From contig CAZWQM010000003.1 in the NCBI GenBank assembly GCA_964636225.1, positions 1 to 64,000 of the forward strand: a DNA stretch of 64,000 nucleotides. The letters are read 5' to 3'. Below, one piece after another: positions 1 through 9,239 of this stretch. The stretch is from UBA1858 sp964636225. Its GTDB lineage: Bacteria; Pseudomonadota; Gammaproteobacteria; UBA4575. A program made the translations under genes and the position numbers. The stretch's first letter is position 1, and the number at the start of each line of letters is the position of its first letter. Below the pieces are notes generated by a model that searched no databases, was not told the origin of the DNA, and saw only the letters and a program-made list of their open reading frames with translations.

Positions 1-1
1 T

Positions 2-229
2 GGGGATTTCAAACTGCTTGCTCTTCTCGGCGCCTGGCTAGGCTGGCAATATTTAATCGCTATTGTGTTAATTTCATCTGTCGTGGGCAGTATTATCGGG
101 ATTACTCTGATTGTCACTAAAGTATTGGGTCGGGATGTTCCCACCCCCTTTGGTCCTTATCTGGCATTGGGTGGCATCATATGTCTGCTATGGGGCCCTG
201 AAGTAAAATCCATTCTTGGTGCTTTTTAG
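2..229 (+). CDS. pilD: Prepilin peptidase PilD, C-terminal fragment
   Basis: The reading frame is open from base 2 to a TAG at 227-229 and encodes about 75 residues beginning GDFKLLALLGAWLGWQ. In prepilin leader peptidases (type IV aspartyl peptidase, A24) the second catalytic Asp sits in a GxGD motif, and the GDFKLLA start matches the residues at and after that Asp. The rest is hydrophobic and fits the last membrane helices. PilD cleaves and N-methylates type IV prepilins at the inner membrane. The 5' part lies outside the window. coaE follows 14 bp downstream, and pilD-coaE-zapD is a familiar gammaproteobacterial order. Confidence 0.85.
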   Translation, partial: GDFKLLALLGAWLGWQYLIAIVLISSVVGSIIGITLIVTKVLGRDVPTPFGPYLALGGIICLLWGPEVKSILGAF

Positions 230-243
230 CCGCTTGTAATCTC

Positions 244-840
244 ATGTTACGCATAGGTCTTACCGGAGGAATAGGTTCAGGAAAAACTACAGTAAGCGAC
301 CTATTTCATTCTCTTTACAATGTTCCGGTTATTGATGCAGATGAAATCAGTCGAAATCTTTTATTACCAAGCGGACGTGCTTATCAAGAAACAATTGAGT
401 TATTTGGCGCGGAATGTTTACTGGAGTCAACGCAAATTGATCGTAAACATATACGAAAAAAAATATTTGCAGATGATGAGTTACGTGCATCGCTTGAGAA
501 AACTATTCACCCTAAAGTAAAAGATGAAATTGAAATCCAAATTGAATCTTTTACTTCGCAATACTGTCTGATAGTTATTCCGCTGTTAATCGAATCAAAC
601 ATGCAATTTCTGGTAGACAGAATACTAGTCATTGACACTCATATTCAGAATCAGATTGATCGCGTTATCGCACGAGATGAGTGCAGCAGAAATCACGTTG
701 AGAATATTGTTACTGCTCAATTAGCCGCAGAAGAACGCCTTAGACACGCGAATGATGTGATTGAGAATAACGGCAATATTGACGATTTAACCCGGCAAAT
801 CCACCAAATGCATCAAAAATACTTGGAATTAACCAACTAG
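244..840 (+). CDS. coaE: Dephospho-CoA kinase
   Basis: Catalyses the last step of coenzyme A synthesis, ATP-dependent phosphorylation of the 3'-OH of dephospho-CoA, in the cytosol. The P-loop GGIGSGKTT is at residues 8-16 and the DAD motif typical of CoaE at 31-33. The 198-aa length is normal for the family (about 200). It starts 14 bp after the pilD stop and ends 19 bp before zapD, so the three are probably cotranscribed. Nothing unusual was seen. Confidence 0.95.
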   Translation: MLRIGLTGGIGSGKTTVSDLFHSLYNVPVIDADEISRNLLLPSGRAYQETIELFGAECLLESTQIDRKHIRKKIFADDELRASLEKTIHPKVKDEIEIQIESFTSQYCLIVIPLLIESNMQFLVDRILVIDTHIQNQIDRVIARDECSRNHVENIVTAQLAAEERLRHANDVIENNGNIDDLTRQIHQMHQKYLELTN

Positions 841-859
841 ACCCTTCATAATTCACACA

Positions 860-1630
860 ATGTCTTCTTTAATCCATTTCGAACAGCCGTTGAATGAGCG
901 CATTCGCACGTTCATGCGTGTCGAACAGCTCTATAACCGCTGTGTGTATTACTTAAACAAAGAAGCTCCTATGGATAGCCATTCCGCTCTGTCCGCACTG
1001 CTTGAGTTAATGGGCCTGGTCTCGCGTGGAGACTTAAAAAGAGAATTAATGAAGGAAGTCAAGCGGCAACTGACTAACCTTCAACAGTTACACAGCACCC
1101 CTAATCTGGACCAAAATAAACTGGAAAAATTAATTTCCGAACATTCGTCATTGATTAACGATCTGGATAATCAGCCAGGGCAGCTGGTTACACATTTGAA
1201 GGATAATGACTTCATTAGCTGCATTAGACAACGCGCTGCAATACCAGGAGGGACCTGCGACTTTGACTTACCCGCGTTTCACTATTGGCTGACTCAACCC
1301 AGCGTTAAACGCAGGGATGTAATTCAGGCATGGTTACACCCGTTCGATGTGGTACATAAAACTGTTGTTCACTGTCTGGAATTAATCAGAAGCAGTTCTG
1401 AAGTTGAAAATTGCATTGCAGCAAACGGTTTTTATCAAAGAACGCTTAATAAAAACCACCCCAACCAACTAATACGCGTACTGGTGGAAATTCACGAAGA
1501 ATGCTTCCCTGAAATCAGCGCCGGAAAACATCGATTTTCTATACGCTTTTTAACACAAACTAACCCTAACCAATACCCCAAACAAGTAGATCGGGATATT
1601 CATTTCAAAATTGCCTGCTGCGCATTTTAA
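860..1630 (+). CDS. zapD: Cell division protein ZapD
   Basis: 256-aa protein of the ZapD (DUF1342, formerly YacF) family, which binds the FtsZ C-terminal tail and bundles protofilaments at the Z-ring. The N-terminus FEQPLNERIRTFMRVEQLY and the motif IPGGTCDFDLPAFHYWL (around residues 129-145) are characteristic. Its length is close to that of the E. coli protein. It is third in pilD-coaE-zapD. The stop overlaps by four bases the end of the convergent MutT-fusion gene, so no terminator separates them. In many relatives yacG follows zapD, but I see no yacG here. Confidence 0.93.
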   Translation: MSSLIHFEQPLNERIRTFMRVEQLYNRCVYYLNKEAPMDSHSALSALLELMGLVSRGDLKRELMKEVKRQLTNLQQLHSTPNLDQNKLEKLISEHSSLINDLDNQPGQLVTHLKDNDFISCIRQRAAIPGGTCDFDLPAFHYWLTQPSVKRRDVIQAWLHPFDVVHKTVVHCLELIRSSSEVENCIAANGFYQRTLNKNHPNQLIRVLVEIHEECFPEISAGKHRFSIRFLTQTNPNQYPKQVDRDIHFKIACCAF

Positions 1631-2625
1631 ATATTAAAAGCACGAATCGCCGCAATGCCTTGTGCACCGTACACTCTGGCATTGTGACAATCTTCAAGAC
1701 TCATCCCTCCGAGTGCATACACAGGACAATTCGCGATTACGCACAACTGACTAAAACGGTTCCATCCCAATTCTTGCAAATCTGTATGACTCCTGGTTTT
1801 ATTCACAGAACCGATCAGCACGCATCGCACACCTAATGCATTAGCCATCACAACTTCTTCTTCATTATGACAAGACGCCGAAAAAACATTTATATTTTTA
1901 TAATGTGGCAACTGTTGATGAGCCTCACGCAAACGCGAACTGTTAAGATGTATTGCTTGCAGCCCAATTTCATTTGCTACAGAAACATCCACATTACATA
2001 CCAACTTAGCACCAGATTTTGCGCATAGTGCGATTAGCTGCTTTGCATTTTTTATATAAATGGCTTTATCTTCATTTTTTGCTCGATATTGAATCAGTGA
2101 TACGCCTGCCTTGAGTTGTTTTTCGACGATAGAAAATAATCGATCTCCAAATACATCGCGGTCGGCAATCATATAAGTATCCGGCATAGTCAAAGCATCC
2201 AGCATAGCTGTATTGGCAGCCGGAAAGTCGAGCTGCGCTAACTGATTAGGTGATATCCATTGCAGATCCTGACCTTCACATGATTTCACATCACCTCTAA
2301 AGCCGCTGACTTTAAAAACCTGGAAGTGAAGATGCCTGTCTTTATATTGATGTTGAAATTCAATCAGTTTCTGCAGAGTATGCGCATGTATTCCTAGCTC
2401 TTCATGCAGCTCACGTCTAAGTGCGATTTTAAAAGATTCATGTGATTCGAGTTTTCCACCTGGAAACTCCCAGCATTCGGCTAAATGAACACCGCGCTTT
2501 CTTTTGCCCACCAAAATCTGTTTATGTAGGTCTTCAATAATGCCGACACATATGCGCTGATTAGGTATTAACAAAACAGACGAAAAATTAGCTGCGGTAA
2601 TCGGCATTGATGCTGACATATTCAT
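1627..2625 (-). CDS. mutT: MutT-type Nudix hydrolase fused to a thiamine-phosphate-synthase-like domain
   Basis: 332 aa in two domains. Residues 15-140 form a Nudix hydrolase with a complete Nudix box at 57-79 (G57, E63, R71, E72, E75, E76, G78). This is the MutT type that hydrolyses 8-oxo-dGTP to keep it out of DNA. From about residue 150 comes a TIM-barrel resembling ThiE/TenI, with QYRAK near 186 and a C-terminal ALGGM. The ThiE phosphate loop and PT motif are not clearly kept, so thiamine phosphate synthase activity is doubtful. This fusion is common in gammaproteobacteria next to argJ and secA. The first ATG overlaps the argJ end by 38 bp, and ATG codons at 2619 and 2607 are alternatives. 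Confidence 0.9.
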   Translation of the reverse strand: MNMSASMPITAANFSSVLLIPNQRICVGIIEDLHKQILVGKRKRGVHLAECWEFPGGKLESHESFKIALRRELHEELGIHAHTLQKLIEFQHQYKDRHLHFQVFKVSGFRGDVKSCEGQDLQWISPNQLAQLDFPAANTAMLDALTMPDTYMIADRDVFGDRLFSIVEKQLKAGVSLIQYRAKNEDKAIYIKNAKQLIALCAKSGAKLVCNVDVSVANEIGLQAIHLNSSRLREAHQQLPHYKNINVFSASCHNEEEVVMANALGVRCVLIGSVNKTRSHTDLQELGWNRFSQLCVIANCPVYALGGMSLEDCHNARVYGAQGIAAIRAFNI

Positions 2626-3805
2626 GAGTTAAATCTGTCGTCCACACGGTATGCTTGGCTTTGCCTATATTAAGCTGAATTTTTATTTCAATCTCATCTG
2701 CTTGCATCGCGCGCTTACCTGCCTGCTCGGTATAGCTTTCATCCAACTCACCTTTGTCCATAACAGATACTCCATTGATAGACAGACTGGCCTGTAATAA
2801 CTGTAAATCCTTGTCCTCACATTTTCCTGCAGCCGCCATAATCCGACCCCAATTAGGGTCACTCGCGGCGAGCGCAGTTTTTACCAATGGAGAATTTGCC
2901 ACACAATACGCAACCGCTTTAGCCTGCTGCGAATGACTGGCGCTCTCAATACATACTGTGACAAATTTAGTCGCTCCTTCACCATCTCGTACGATAGCCT
3001 GAGCCAGCCTTTGCATAATCCACTGCAAAGCTTTTTCAAATTGCTTTTGTTCTCCATCTGTCAGCTGCTGATAACTGACCTCTGATTTACCGGTGGCAAT
3101 CAATACGCTGGAGTCATTGGTCGATGTATCACTATCAACCGTAATTGAATTAAAAGATTGATCAACCGCTTTCGAATGTAATGCCTGTAATGCAGCTTGT
3201 GGAATTTCCAAATCTGTTGCCATATACGACAGCATGGTGGCCATATTAGGCTGTATCATGCCAGAGCCCTTGGCAATTCCGCTAATAACAACATTCTTCC
3301 CCGCGATATTGATAATTTTACTGTATGCCTTGGCTATTGTATCTGTCGTCATAATAGCTTTAGCAGCCTGCAGCCAATGATCTTGTGACAGGGATTTCCC
3401 TAATTCAGGCAATTGCTTTTTAATTTTGCTTACATCCAGGACTTCACCGATTACACCCGTCGAAAAAGGTAGTACCTGCTCCGGTATTACTTGCAAATGT
3501 TGCGCAACGGCTTTGGTAGTTGCCAACGCGGCCTGCATACCTAGCTGACCAGTACCGGCATTGGCATTACCGGCATTTATAATCAAGTAACGTGGCGTGT
3601 TATTTTTAAGGTTATTAATCGCTAGTGTTACAGGTGCTGCACAAAATTTATTTTGCGTAAATACTGCGGCCACACTGGATTGTGGTGCAATCTCTATAAG
3701 CAGCAAATCATCTCGCCCAGAATAACGAATACCTGCAGCCGCTGTAGCTAAACGAACACCTTCAACAGGTAATACCTGTGTTGGTTCTGAAAGGTTAACC
3801 GCCAT
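2588..3805 (-). CDS. argJ: Bifunctional glutamate N-acetyltransferase / N-acetylglutamate synthase
   Basis: 405-aa ArgJ. It transfers the acetyl group of N-acetylornithine to glutamate and can also make N-acetylglutamate from acetyl-CoA, recycling acetate in cytosolic arginine synthesis. The self-processing motif is KGSGMIQPNMATML. Family knowledge puts cleavage between Ala189 and Thr190, with Thr190 becoming the N-terminal nucleophile of the beta chain. The length is standard. It lies 23 bp downstream of secA on the same strand and overlaps the MutT fusion, consistent with one secA-argJ-mutT transcript. Confidence 0.96.
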   Translation of the reverse strand: MAVNLSEPTQVLPVEGVRLATAAAGIRYSGRDDLLLIEIAPQSSVAAVFTQNKFCAAPVTLAINNLKNNTPRYLIINAGNANAGTGQLGMQAALATTKAVAQHLQVIPEQVLPFSTGVIGEVLDVSKIKKQLPELGKSLSQDHWLQAAKAIMTTDTIAKAYSKIINIAGKNVVISGIAKGSGMIQPNMATMLSYMATDLEIPQAALQALHSKAVDQSFNSITVDSDTSTNDSSVLIATGKSEVSYQQLTDGEQKQFEKALQWIMQRLAQAIVRDGEGATKFVTVCIESASHSQQAKAVAYCVANSPLVKTALAASDPNWGRIMAAAGKCEDKDLQLLQASLSINGVSVMDKGELDESYTEQAGKRAMQADEIEIKIQLNIGKAKHTVWTTDLTHEYVSINADYRS

Positions 3806-3828
3806 TATTTATACTCACAGACATGAAC

Positions 3829-6561
3829 CTATGAAAACTTGCCATGGCATTGCTTGTATTTTTTACCTGAACCACATGGGCAGGGCTCATTTCGCCCGAC
3901 TTTTTTATCGGCTCGAACTACAGTATCTGGTTTTGCCATATCTTCAGCAGAATTGGCACGCGCCGTAGCTTCTGTCTCTCCCGGATGAAGGATATCCGCT
4001 GCCTGTTCATGCTGTAATTGCAAGCCGTCCACATCGGGGGCTGTTTCAGGGATAATCGGCGCGACTTCCTCAGGTGACTGAAACTTCACATGACAGAGAA
4101 AAGTAATCGTATCCTGTTTAATTTCTTCAAGCATTTGCTGAAACATTTCAAATGCTTCACGTTTATACTCTTGTTTGGGATTTTTTTGCGCATATCCACG
4201 CAGACCAATACTTTGCCTGAGGTAATCCATTGCCGCCAGATGCTCTTTCCATTTGGTATCCAGCACTTGTAACATGACGTCTTTTTCAAGACGTCTCATC
4301 ATTTCATTACCCAACAGTTGTTGTTTTTCATCCAAGAGGTTTTTAACCGCCGCATGGATTAGCTCACGCAGTGGCTCTTCGTAAAGATTGTCATCCCTAT
4401 CCATCCAGTCCTGAATAGGTAAATCAACGTTTACTTCTTTCTGCAACGCTTTGGACAAGCCATCTACATCCCATTGCTCAGCCATACTGTTCGGCCTGAT
4501 GAAGGTATCAATAGCATTAGTCACCACATCGAAACGTATGCCTTCAATATTTTCAGAAATATCTTCCAAGCCCATCAGTTCATTACGCTGCTGATATATT
4601 ACTTTACGCTGATCATTCGCCACGTCATCATATTCAAGCAGATTTTTGCGAATATCGAAGTTATGTGATTCAACCTTGCGTTGCGCATTCTCAATCGCTT
4701 TGGACACCCATGGATGCTCAATGGATTCACCCTTTTCCATGCCCAGTTTTTGCATCAGGGTGCGTACACGGTCTGATGCAAAGATGCGCATCAAATTATC
4801 CTCAAGAGAAAGATAAAAACGGCTTGATCCTGGGTCACCCTGCCGGCCTGCCCGGCCACGCAACTGGTTATCAATGCGTCTGGATTCGTGTCGTTCCGTG
4901 CCAATGATATGCAGTCCACCGGCATTCAATACTTTTTCGTGCTGAAGCTTCCAGTCAGTTTTTATTTGTTCAATCTGTTGCGCGTCGGCCTTTTCACCCA
5001 GCGCTTCAATTTCTGCTTCAAGATTTCCTCCGAGCACAATATCTGTTCCACGACCTGCCATGTTGGTCGCTATGGTCACAGTACCCGCCTTGCCCGCCTG
5101 GGCAATGATTTGCGACTCGGAAGCATGATGCTTGGCATTCAGTACCTGATGATCAATTTTTGCAGCAGTAAGCATTTTGGACAGATGCTCCGAGGCTTCA
5201 ATGGATGCGGTACCAACCAAAACTGGCTGCTGCCTTTCAATGCAATTTTTGACATCATCGATAATCGCTTCAAATTTTTCCTGTAGCGTTAGATACACCA
5301 GATCACCGAGATCCTCCCGGGCCATTTCTCTATTCGTAGGCACCACGACTACTTCAAGACCATAGATAGACTGAAATTCAAATGCTTCAGTATCTGCCGT
5401 TCCGGTCATACCACTAAGTTTTTCGTACAGGCGAAAATAATTCTGGAAAGTAATAGAAGCAAGTGTCTGATTCTCATTTTGGATTTTCACACCCTCTTTG
5501 GCTTCTACCGCCTGGTGCAGACCTTCTGACCATCTTCGTCCGGGCATAGTTCGTCCGGTAAATTCATCAACAATAATGACTTCACCATTGCGCACGATGT
5601 AATCCACATTTTTGTGAAATAATACATTGGCGCGAAGCGAAGCATTAACATGATGTAGCAAGTTGATATTGGCAATGTCATACAAAGAATCTTCTTCAGC
5701 CAACAGACCGGCTTTGGTCAACAGATCTTCAATGTGTTGATGTCCCTGTTCACTTAAGTGTACCTGTCTGGATTTTTCATCAACAAAGTAATCACCCTCG
5801 CTTTCTTCAGAAGCCTGCTGAACCAGACTCGGCACAATTTTATCGACTTTAAGGTATAACTCGGAACTGTCGTCTGTAGGGCCGGAAATGATCAATGGTG
5901 TTCTTGCTTCATCTATCAGGATTGAATCCACTTCATCGACGACTGCAAAATACAGATCACGCTGGGAACGCTGTTCCGCAGAAAACTTCATATTGTCACG
6001 TAAATAATCAAAACCAAATTCGTTATTGGTCCCATAGGTAATATCTGCGGCGTAAGCCGCTTTACGTTGTTCATCACTCAAGCCACTGACAATCACACCT
6101 ACACTAAGACCGAGAAAGTTATACAGCTTGCCCATCCATTCCGCATCACGCTTAGCCAAGTAATCATTCACGGTAATAACGTGCACACTTTTACCTACCA
6201 GAGCATTTAGATAGACAGGCAAGGTGGCCACCAGTGTTTTACCTTCACCGGTTCTCATTTCAGCAATATTGCCGTCATTTAGCACCATGCCGCCAATTAG
6301 TTGCACATCAAAATGGCGCATTCCCAGGACTCGTTGTCCTGCTTCACGAACGACAGCGAATGCTTCAGGAAGCAATGAATTTAATTCAGCACCGTCTTGT
6401 AGTCGCTGTTTGAATTGCTGAGTTTGCTGGGCAAGTTCTGAGTCACTCAGACTTTTAAAGGACTCTTCGAGTTGATTAATTTGAGTAATAAGTTTTTTGT
6501 AGCGAGACAGTATGCGCTGATTGCGACTACCAAAAACTTTTTTTGCTAGCTTTCCGATCAT
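3829..6561 (-). CDS. secA: Preprotein translocase ATPase SecA
   Basis: 910 aa, full length. SecA is the cytosolic ATPase that drives unfolded preproteins through SecYEG. The Walker A motif MRTGEGKT is at 102-109, followed by DEVD and the helicase-type second nucleotide-binding domain (TNMAGRGTDI, QLRGRAGRQGDPG). The C-terminal zinc-binding SEC-C motif is intact (C894, C896, C905, H906), as needed for SecB and lipid contacts. The next gene upstream encodes a LytM peptidase. No secM-like arrest gene is visible in the 184-bp leader, as is usual outside enterobacteria. Confidence 0.98.
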   Translation of the reverse strand: MIGKLAKKVFGSRNQRILSRYKKLITQINQLEESFKSLSDSELAQQTQQFKQRLQDGAELNSLLPEAFAVVREAGQRVLGMRHFDVQLIGGMVLNDGNIAEMRTGEGKTLVATLPVYLNALVGKSVHVITVNDYLAKRDAEWMGKLYNFLGLSVGVIVSGLSDEQRKAAYAADITYGTNNEFGFDYLRDNMKFSAEQRSQRDLYFAVVDEVDSILIDEARTPLIISGPTDDSSELYLKVDKIVPSLVQQASEESEGDYFVDEKSRQVHLSEQGHQHIEDLLTKAGLLAEEDSLYDIANINLLHHVNASLRANVLFHKNVDYIVRNGEVIIVDEFTGRTMPGRRWSEGLHQAVEAKEGVKIQNENQTLASITFQNYFRLYEKLSGMTGTADTEAFEFQSIYGLEVVVVPTNREMAREDLGDLVYLTLQEKFEAIIDDVKNCIERQQPVLVGTASIEASEHLSKMLTAAKIDHQVLNAKHHASESQIIAQAGKAGTVTIATNMAGRGTDIVLGGNLEAEIEALGEKADAQQIEQIKTDWKLQHEKVLNAGGLHIIGTERHESRRIDNQLRGRAGRQGDPGSSRFYLSLEDNLMRIFASDRVRTLMQKLGMEKGESIEHPWVSKAIENAQRKVESHNFDIRKNLLEYDDVANDQRKVIYQQRNELMGLEDISENIEGIRFDVVTNAIDTFIRPNSMAEQWDVDGLSKALQKEVNVDLPIQDWMDRDDNLYEEPLRELIHAAVKNLLDEKQQLLGNEMMRRLEKDVMLQVLDTKWKEHLAAMDYLRQSIGLRGYAQKNPKQEYKREAFEMFQQMLEEIKQDTITFLCHVKFQSPEEVAPIIPETAPDVDGLQLQHEQAADILHPGETEATARANSAEDMAKPDTVVRADKKVGRNEPCPCGSGKKYKQCHGKFS

Positions 6562-6745
6562 TTTTTATGCTTGAGACACTTGTGTGAAGGTTAATTTTAT
6601 AATCTGGGGCAGTATATATGGGTTTCAATGCAAGAATATTAAGAATTACGCAGGTTCAACCAAGCGAACCGCATATACTGAATATGTCTGGCGGGTATGC
6701 CAAAAGTTCAAATTAAAGAGAGATTTAGACGCCGTGTTGGGTGTG
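6562..6745 (-). promoter_or_regulatory. secA leader with a possible promoter
   Basis: This 184-bp gap separates the LytM-peptidase stop from secA. On the minus strand there is a possible sigma70 promoter: TTGGTT at 6663-6658 and TAATAT at 6641-6636, 16 bp apart. That would leave a leader of about 70 nt. I saw no convincing small ORF with an arrest motif, so SecM-style control is not supported. The promoter match is only moderate. Confidence 0.3.
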
Positions 6746-7672
6746 CTAGTTGCCTTGCTTGGAACGAATAAATTTCATTGGATCAACACGCACTCCATTT
6801 TTGAGCACTTCAAAATGAACATGGGGCCCCGTCGATCTGCCCGTGCTGCCCATTTTAGCAATTACCTGCCCTTTCTTCACTGTTTGTCCGGCTTTTACGA
6901 CCAACTTATCGTTGTGCCCATAGCGTGTGACATAACCGTTGCCATGATCAATTTCGACTAAGTTTCCGTAAGCAGTATGATCTTCCGCTTCTGTGACAAC
7001 GCCACCAGCAACAGAAATAACATCAGAATAGTATTTAGCTGCAAAATCCACTCCTCGATGAAACTCCTGTTTACCCGTAAAGGGATCAGCGCGCTTACCA
7101 AAATGAGATGAAATCCAGCCTTTTGCCACGGGTCGGCCTTGAGGATAGATCTCCTCTCGAAGGTTTCGGCTAGTCAACATCACATCGAGTGTATGCAGTT
7201 TATTTTCCTGAGTCTGTAGCTGGGATGAGATGGTTGCCATGGTCTGCTCCATACTGGCCAGCACATCTTGATTTGCCGCGTCTCCGTAAGAATCAGGACC
7301 TCCGAAGCCAGGTGGCTGGGTAAAGTCAATTTCCAGTCCGTCCAGATCGGCCATATTCATCAATTTATTCCCCAAAGCATCCAGACGATTGATGTGCGCC
7401 TGGTAATAAGCAATCTTTTGTGTCAGGGCTTCGATATTTGCATTACTCTCAGAGCGCACCTGCTCCAATTGATTCTTTTGAATTTGAATATCGTGCTTCC
7501 ACTCAGTGACGATGTTCTGGTGCCCGTATTTTACACCCAACCAGTAACCACCCCCCAGAAAGACTGCCATTAGCAGAAGTCCAAAGACCAGTGCGATTAG
7601 AAATTGCTCTGGGCTAAAGTAGCGTACACTATATAATCGTCGACCCGAGCGCGGTACTATAGTCAAGTTCAT
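6746..7672 (-). CDS. M23 (LytM-domain) peptidase, membrane anchored
   Basis: 308 aa. The N-terminal cytoplasmic segment is basic, and a transmembrane helix spans about 24-47. A periplasmic coiled coil (about 60-185) is followed by a C-terminal M23 domain. All LytM zinc/catalytic residues are present: H205 and D209 in HRGVD, and H284 and H286 in HVHFE. So this is probably an active DD-endopeptidase cutting peptidoglycan cross-links rather than a degenerate EnvC/NlpD-type activator. The position between lpxC/dciA and secA is conserved in pseudomonads and relatives. It is transcribed divergently from the DciA-like gene, 78 bp away. Confidence 0.88.
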   Translation of the reverse strand: MNLTIVPRSGRRLYSVRYFSPEQFLIALVFGLLLMAVFLGGGYWLGVKYGHQNIVTEWKHDIQIQKNQLEQVRSESNANIEALTQKIAYYQAHINRLDALGNKLMNMADLDGLEIDFTQPPGFGGPDSYGDAANQDVLASMEQTMATISSQLQTQENKLHTLDVMLTSRNLREEIYPQGRPVAKGWISSHFGKRADPFTGKQEFHRGVDFAAKYYSDVISVAGGVVTEAEDHTAYGNLVEIDHGNGYVTRYGHNDKLVVKAGQTVKKGQVIAKMGSTGRSTGPHVHFEVLKNGVRVDPMKFIRSKQGN

Positions 7673-7750
7673 AGTCAGATGTAAATTCCGTTATGCCAAT
7701 ATACCCTGCTTATTATAACTTGCATCATACTAGGTAGATATCCAGTAAAC

Positions 7751-8158
7751 ATGATGAAATCGCCAATGCGCCCGATACATTCACTGATTGATGCGAAACT
7801 GTTAAATCGAACACAAAATGTACAATATTTAACGGATAGTCTGCACAGCCGCCTATCTTTTGAACTTCGTCAACATTGCTGGGTTATCGATATTATCGGC
7901 AATACTCTGGTAATTATTACTGATAATGCCGAAAGAGCCACCATTTTGAGATACCAGCAACATGAAATATTAAAACAAATTAATGAAGAGTTTTCCGATT
8001 CATTGCAAGTACCTGTCAGACGTATAAAAATTAAAACGGATTACAGTTTATCCTTATTAAAGCCGGAAAATATTCAGACAACTAAAAGAACTCCCGCACA
8101 ACTTTCAAGCGCCAAAAAACACTGTCAGCAAATGTTATCTTATCTGAAAAGTAATTAA
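7751..8158 (+). CDS. dciA: DUF721 protein, DciA-like replicative helicase loader
   Basis: 135-aa DUF721 (DciA family) protein. In bacteria lacking DnaC/DnaI, DciA helps load the replicative helicase DnaB. The pattern of a short N-terminal helix, then a KH-like core (WVIDIIGNTLVIITDNAERA and RVRRIKIK-like strand), then a charged tail, fits the family. The location next to lpxC and secA is where DciA is found in Pseudomonas-type genomes, and this supports the call more than sequence alone. It converges on lpxC with a 2-bp gap. I assign the function by family, not by direct similarity computation. Confidence 0.72.
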   Translation: MMKSPMRPIHSLIDAKLLNRTQNVQYLTDSLHSRLSFELRQHCWVIDIIGNTLVIITDNAERATILRYQQHEILKQINEEFSDSLQVPVRRIKIKTDYSLSLLKPENIQTTKRTPAQLSSAKKHCQQMLSYLKSN

Positions 8159-8160
8159 CG

Positions 8161-9084
8161 CTACGCAGCGGTGGCAGTCGCAGCAGTTTCCGAATACAGA
8201 ATAGGCACTTCCTGTGAGTATTTTTCAAAAGTTACTTCTTCCCAGGCCGTTGAGTCATTGAGTAAGGTTTTTAACAGCTTATTATTCAATTCGTGCCCGG
8301 ACTTATAGCCTTTAAACGAGCCAATCAGGCTATGCCCCAACAAGTACAAGTCGCCGATAGCATCCAGAATTTTATGCTTAACAAACTCATCTTCGTAACG
8401 TAGCCCATCTTCATTGAGTATTTTTTGATCATCTACCGCAATGGCATTATCCAGGCTGCCGCCCAGTGCCAGATTCTGTGCACGAAGAAATTCAAAGTCT
8501 CTCAGAAAACCAAAGGTTCGTGAACGACACACTTCTTTGACAAATGAGGTAGAAGAGAAATCTATTTCGGCAAATTGTGGCCTGGCTTGAAATACTGGAT
8601 GATCGAAATCTATGGTGAAGGCGACTTTAAATCCATTGTAAGGTTGAAACTCTGCCCACCGATCCTGATCAACCACCCTTACAGGCTTTTTAATCCTGAC
8701 AAAAGTTTTGGCCACCGCCTGTTCCTGGACGCCAGCGGACTGAAGTAAAAATACAAAAGGACTGGCACTGCCATCCATAATTGGTACTTCAGGACCGGAC
8801 AACTCAACAAATAAGTTATCAATTCCGAGGCCCGCAATCGCAGATAGCAAATGCTCTACTGTAGACACTTTGACACCATTTTTTTCCAGCGAGGTGGATA
8901 ACTGGGTATCCCCCACATTATCGATACACGCTTTTATCCGTGGGGAGTCTTGTATGTCAGAACGCATAAATATAATTCCCGAATTTTCTTGGGCAGGTCG
9001 CAAGGTAAGATGAATTTTCTCACCAGTGTGGAGGCCGACTCCACTGGCACGAATCACATTTTTTAACGTTCTTTGTGTAATCAT
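8161..9084 (-). CDS. lpxC: UDP-3-O-acyl-N-acetylglucosamine deacetylase
   Basis: 307 aa. LpxC is the zinc-dependent deacetylase for the committed step of lipid A synthesis, acting at the cytosolic face of the inner membrane. The zinc ligands are H78 (STVEHLL), H237 and D241 (HKILDAIGD), with the general acid/base H264 (SGHEL). These sit one residue before the positions familiar from other LpxCs. It closes the dcw cluster, 155 bp after ftsZ, as in E. coli and Pseudomonas. The Ala/Thr-rich tail (ETAATATAA) may matter for FtsH-mediated turnover, though this is inferred. Confidence 0.97.
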   Translation of the reverse strand: MITQRTLKNVIRASGVGLHTGEKIHLTLRPAQENSGIIFMRSDIQDSPRIKACIDNVGDTQLSTSLEKNGVKVSTVEHLLSAIAGLGIDNLFVELSGPEVPIMDGSASPFVFLLQSAGVQEQAVAKTFVRIKKPVRVVDQDRWAEFQPYNGFKVAFTIDFDHPVFQARPQFAEIDFSSTSFVKEVCRSRTFGFLRDFEFLRAQNLALGGSLDNAIAVDDQKILNEDGLRYEDEFVKHKILDAIGDLYLLGHSLIGSFKGYKSGHELNNKLLKTLLNDSTAWEEVTFEKYSQEVPILYSETAATATAA

Positions 9085-9239
9085 ATTATGAGTTCTCAGA
9101 ATGTAATATTAATTCGACCCGGCCAAAGTTGCAATTGCGAATCGTTATCAATAAGACCGCGGCTTCTTACTACTAACTGGTTGTTTATATGACCAGACAT
9201 GTCCCACAAAATTCCCAGGCAACTCATTTCATAAGTCGA

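Noticed and set aside
4888..5286. 132-codon frame on the plus strand inside secA
   Set aside because: Fully antisense to conserved SecA domains, with no ribosome site; a shadow frame. Other plus-strand frames inside secA, ftsZ, murG, ftsW and dsr genes are rejected for the same reason.
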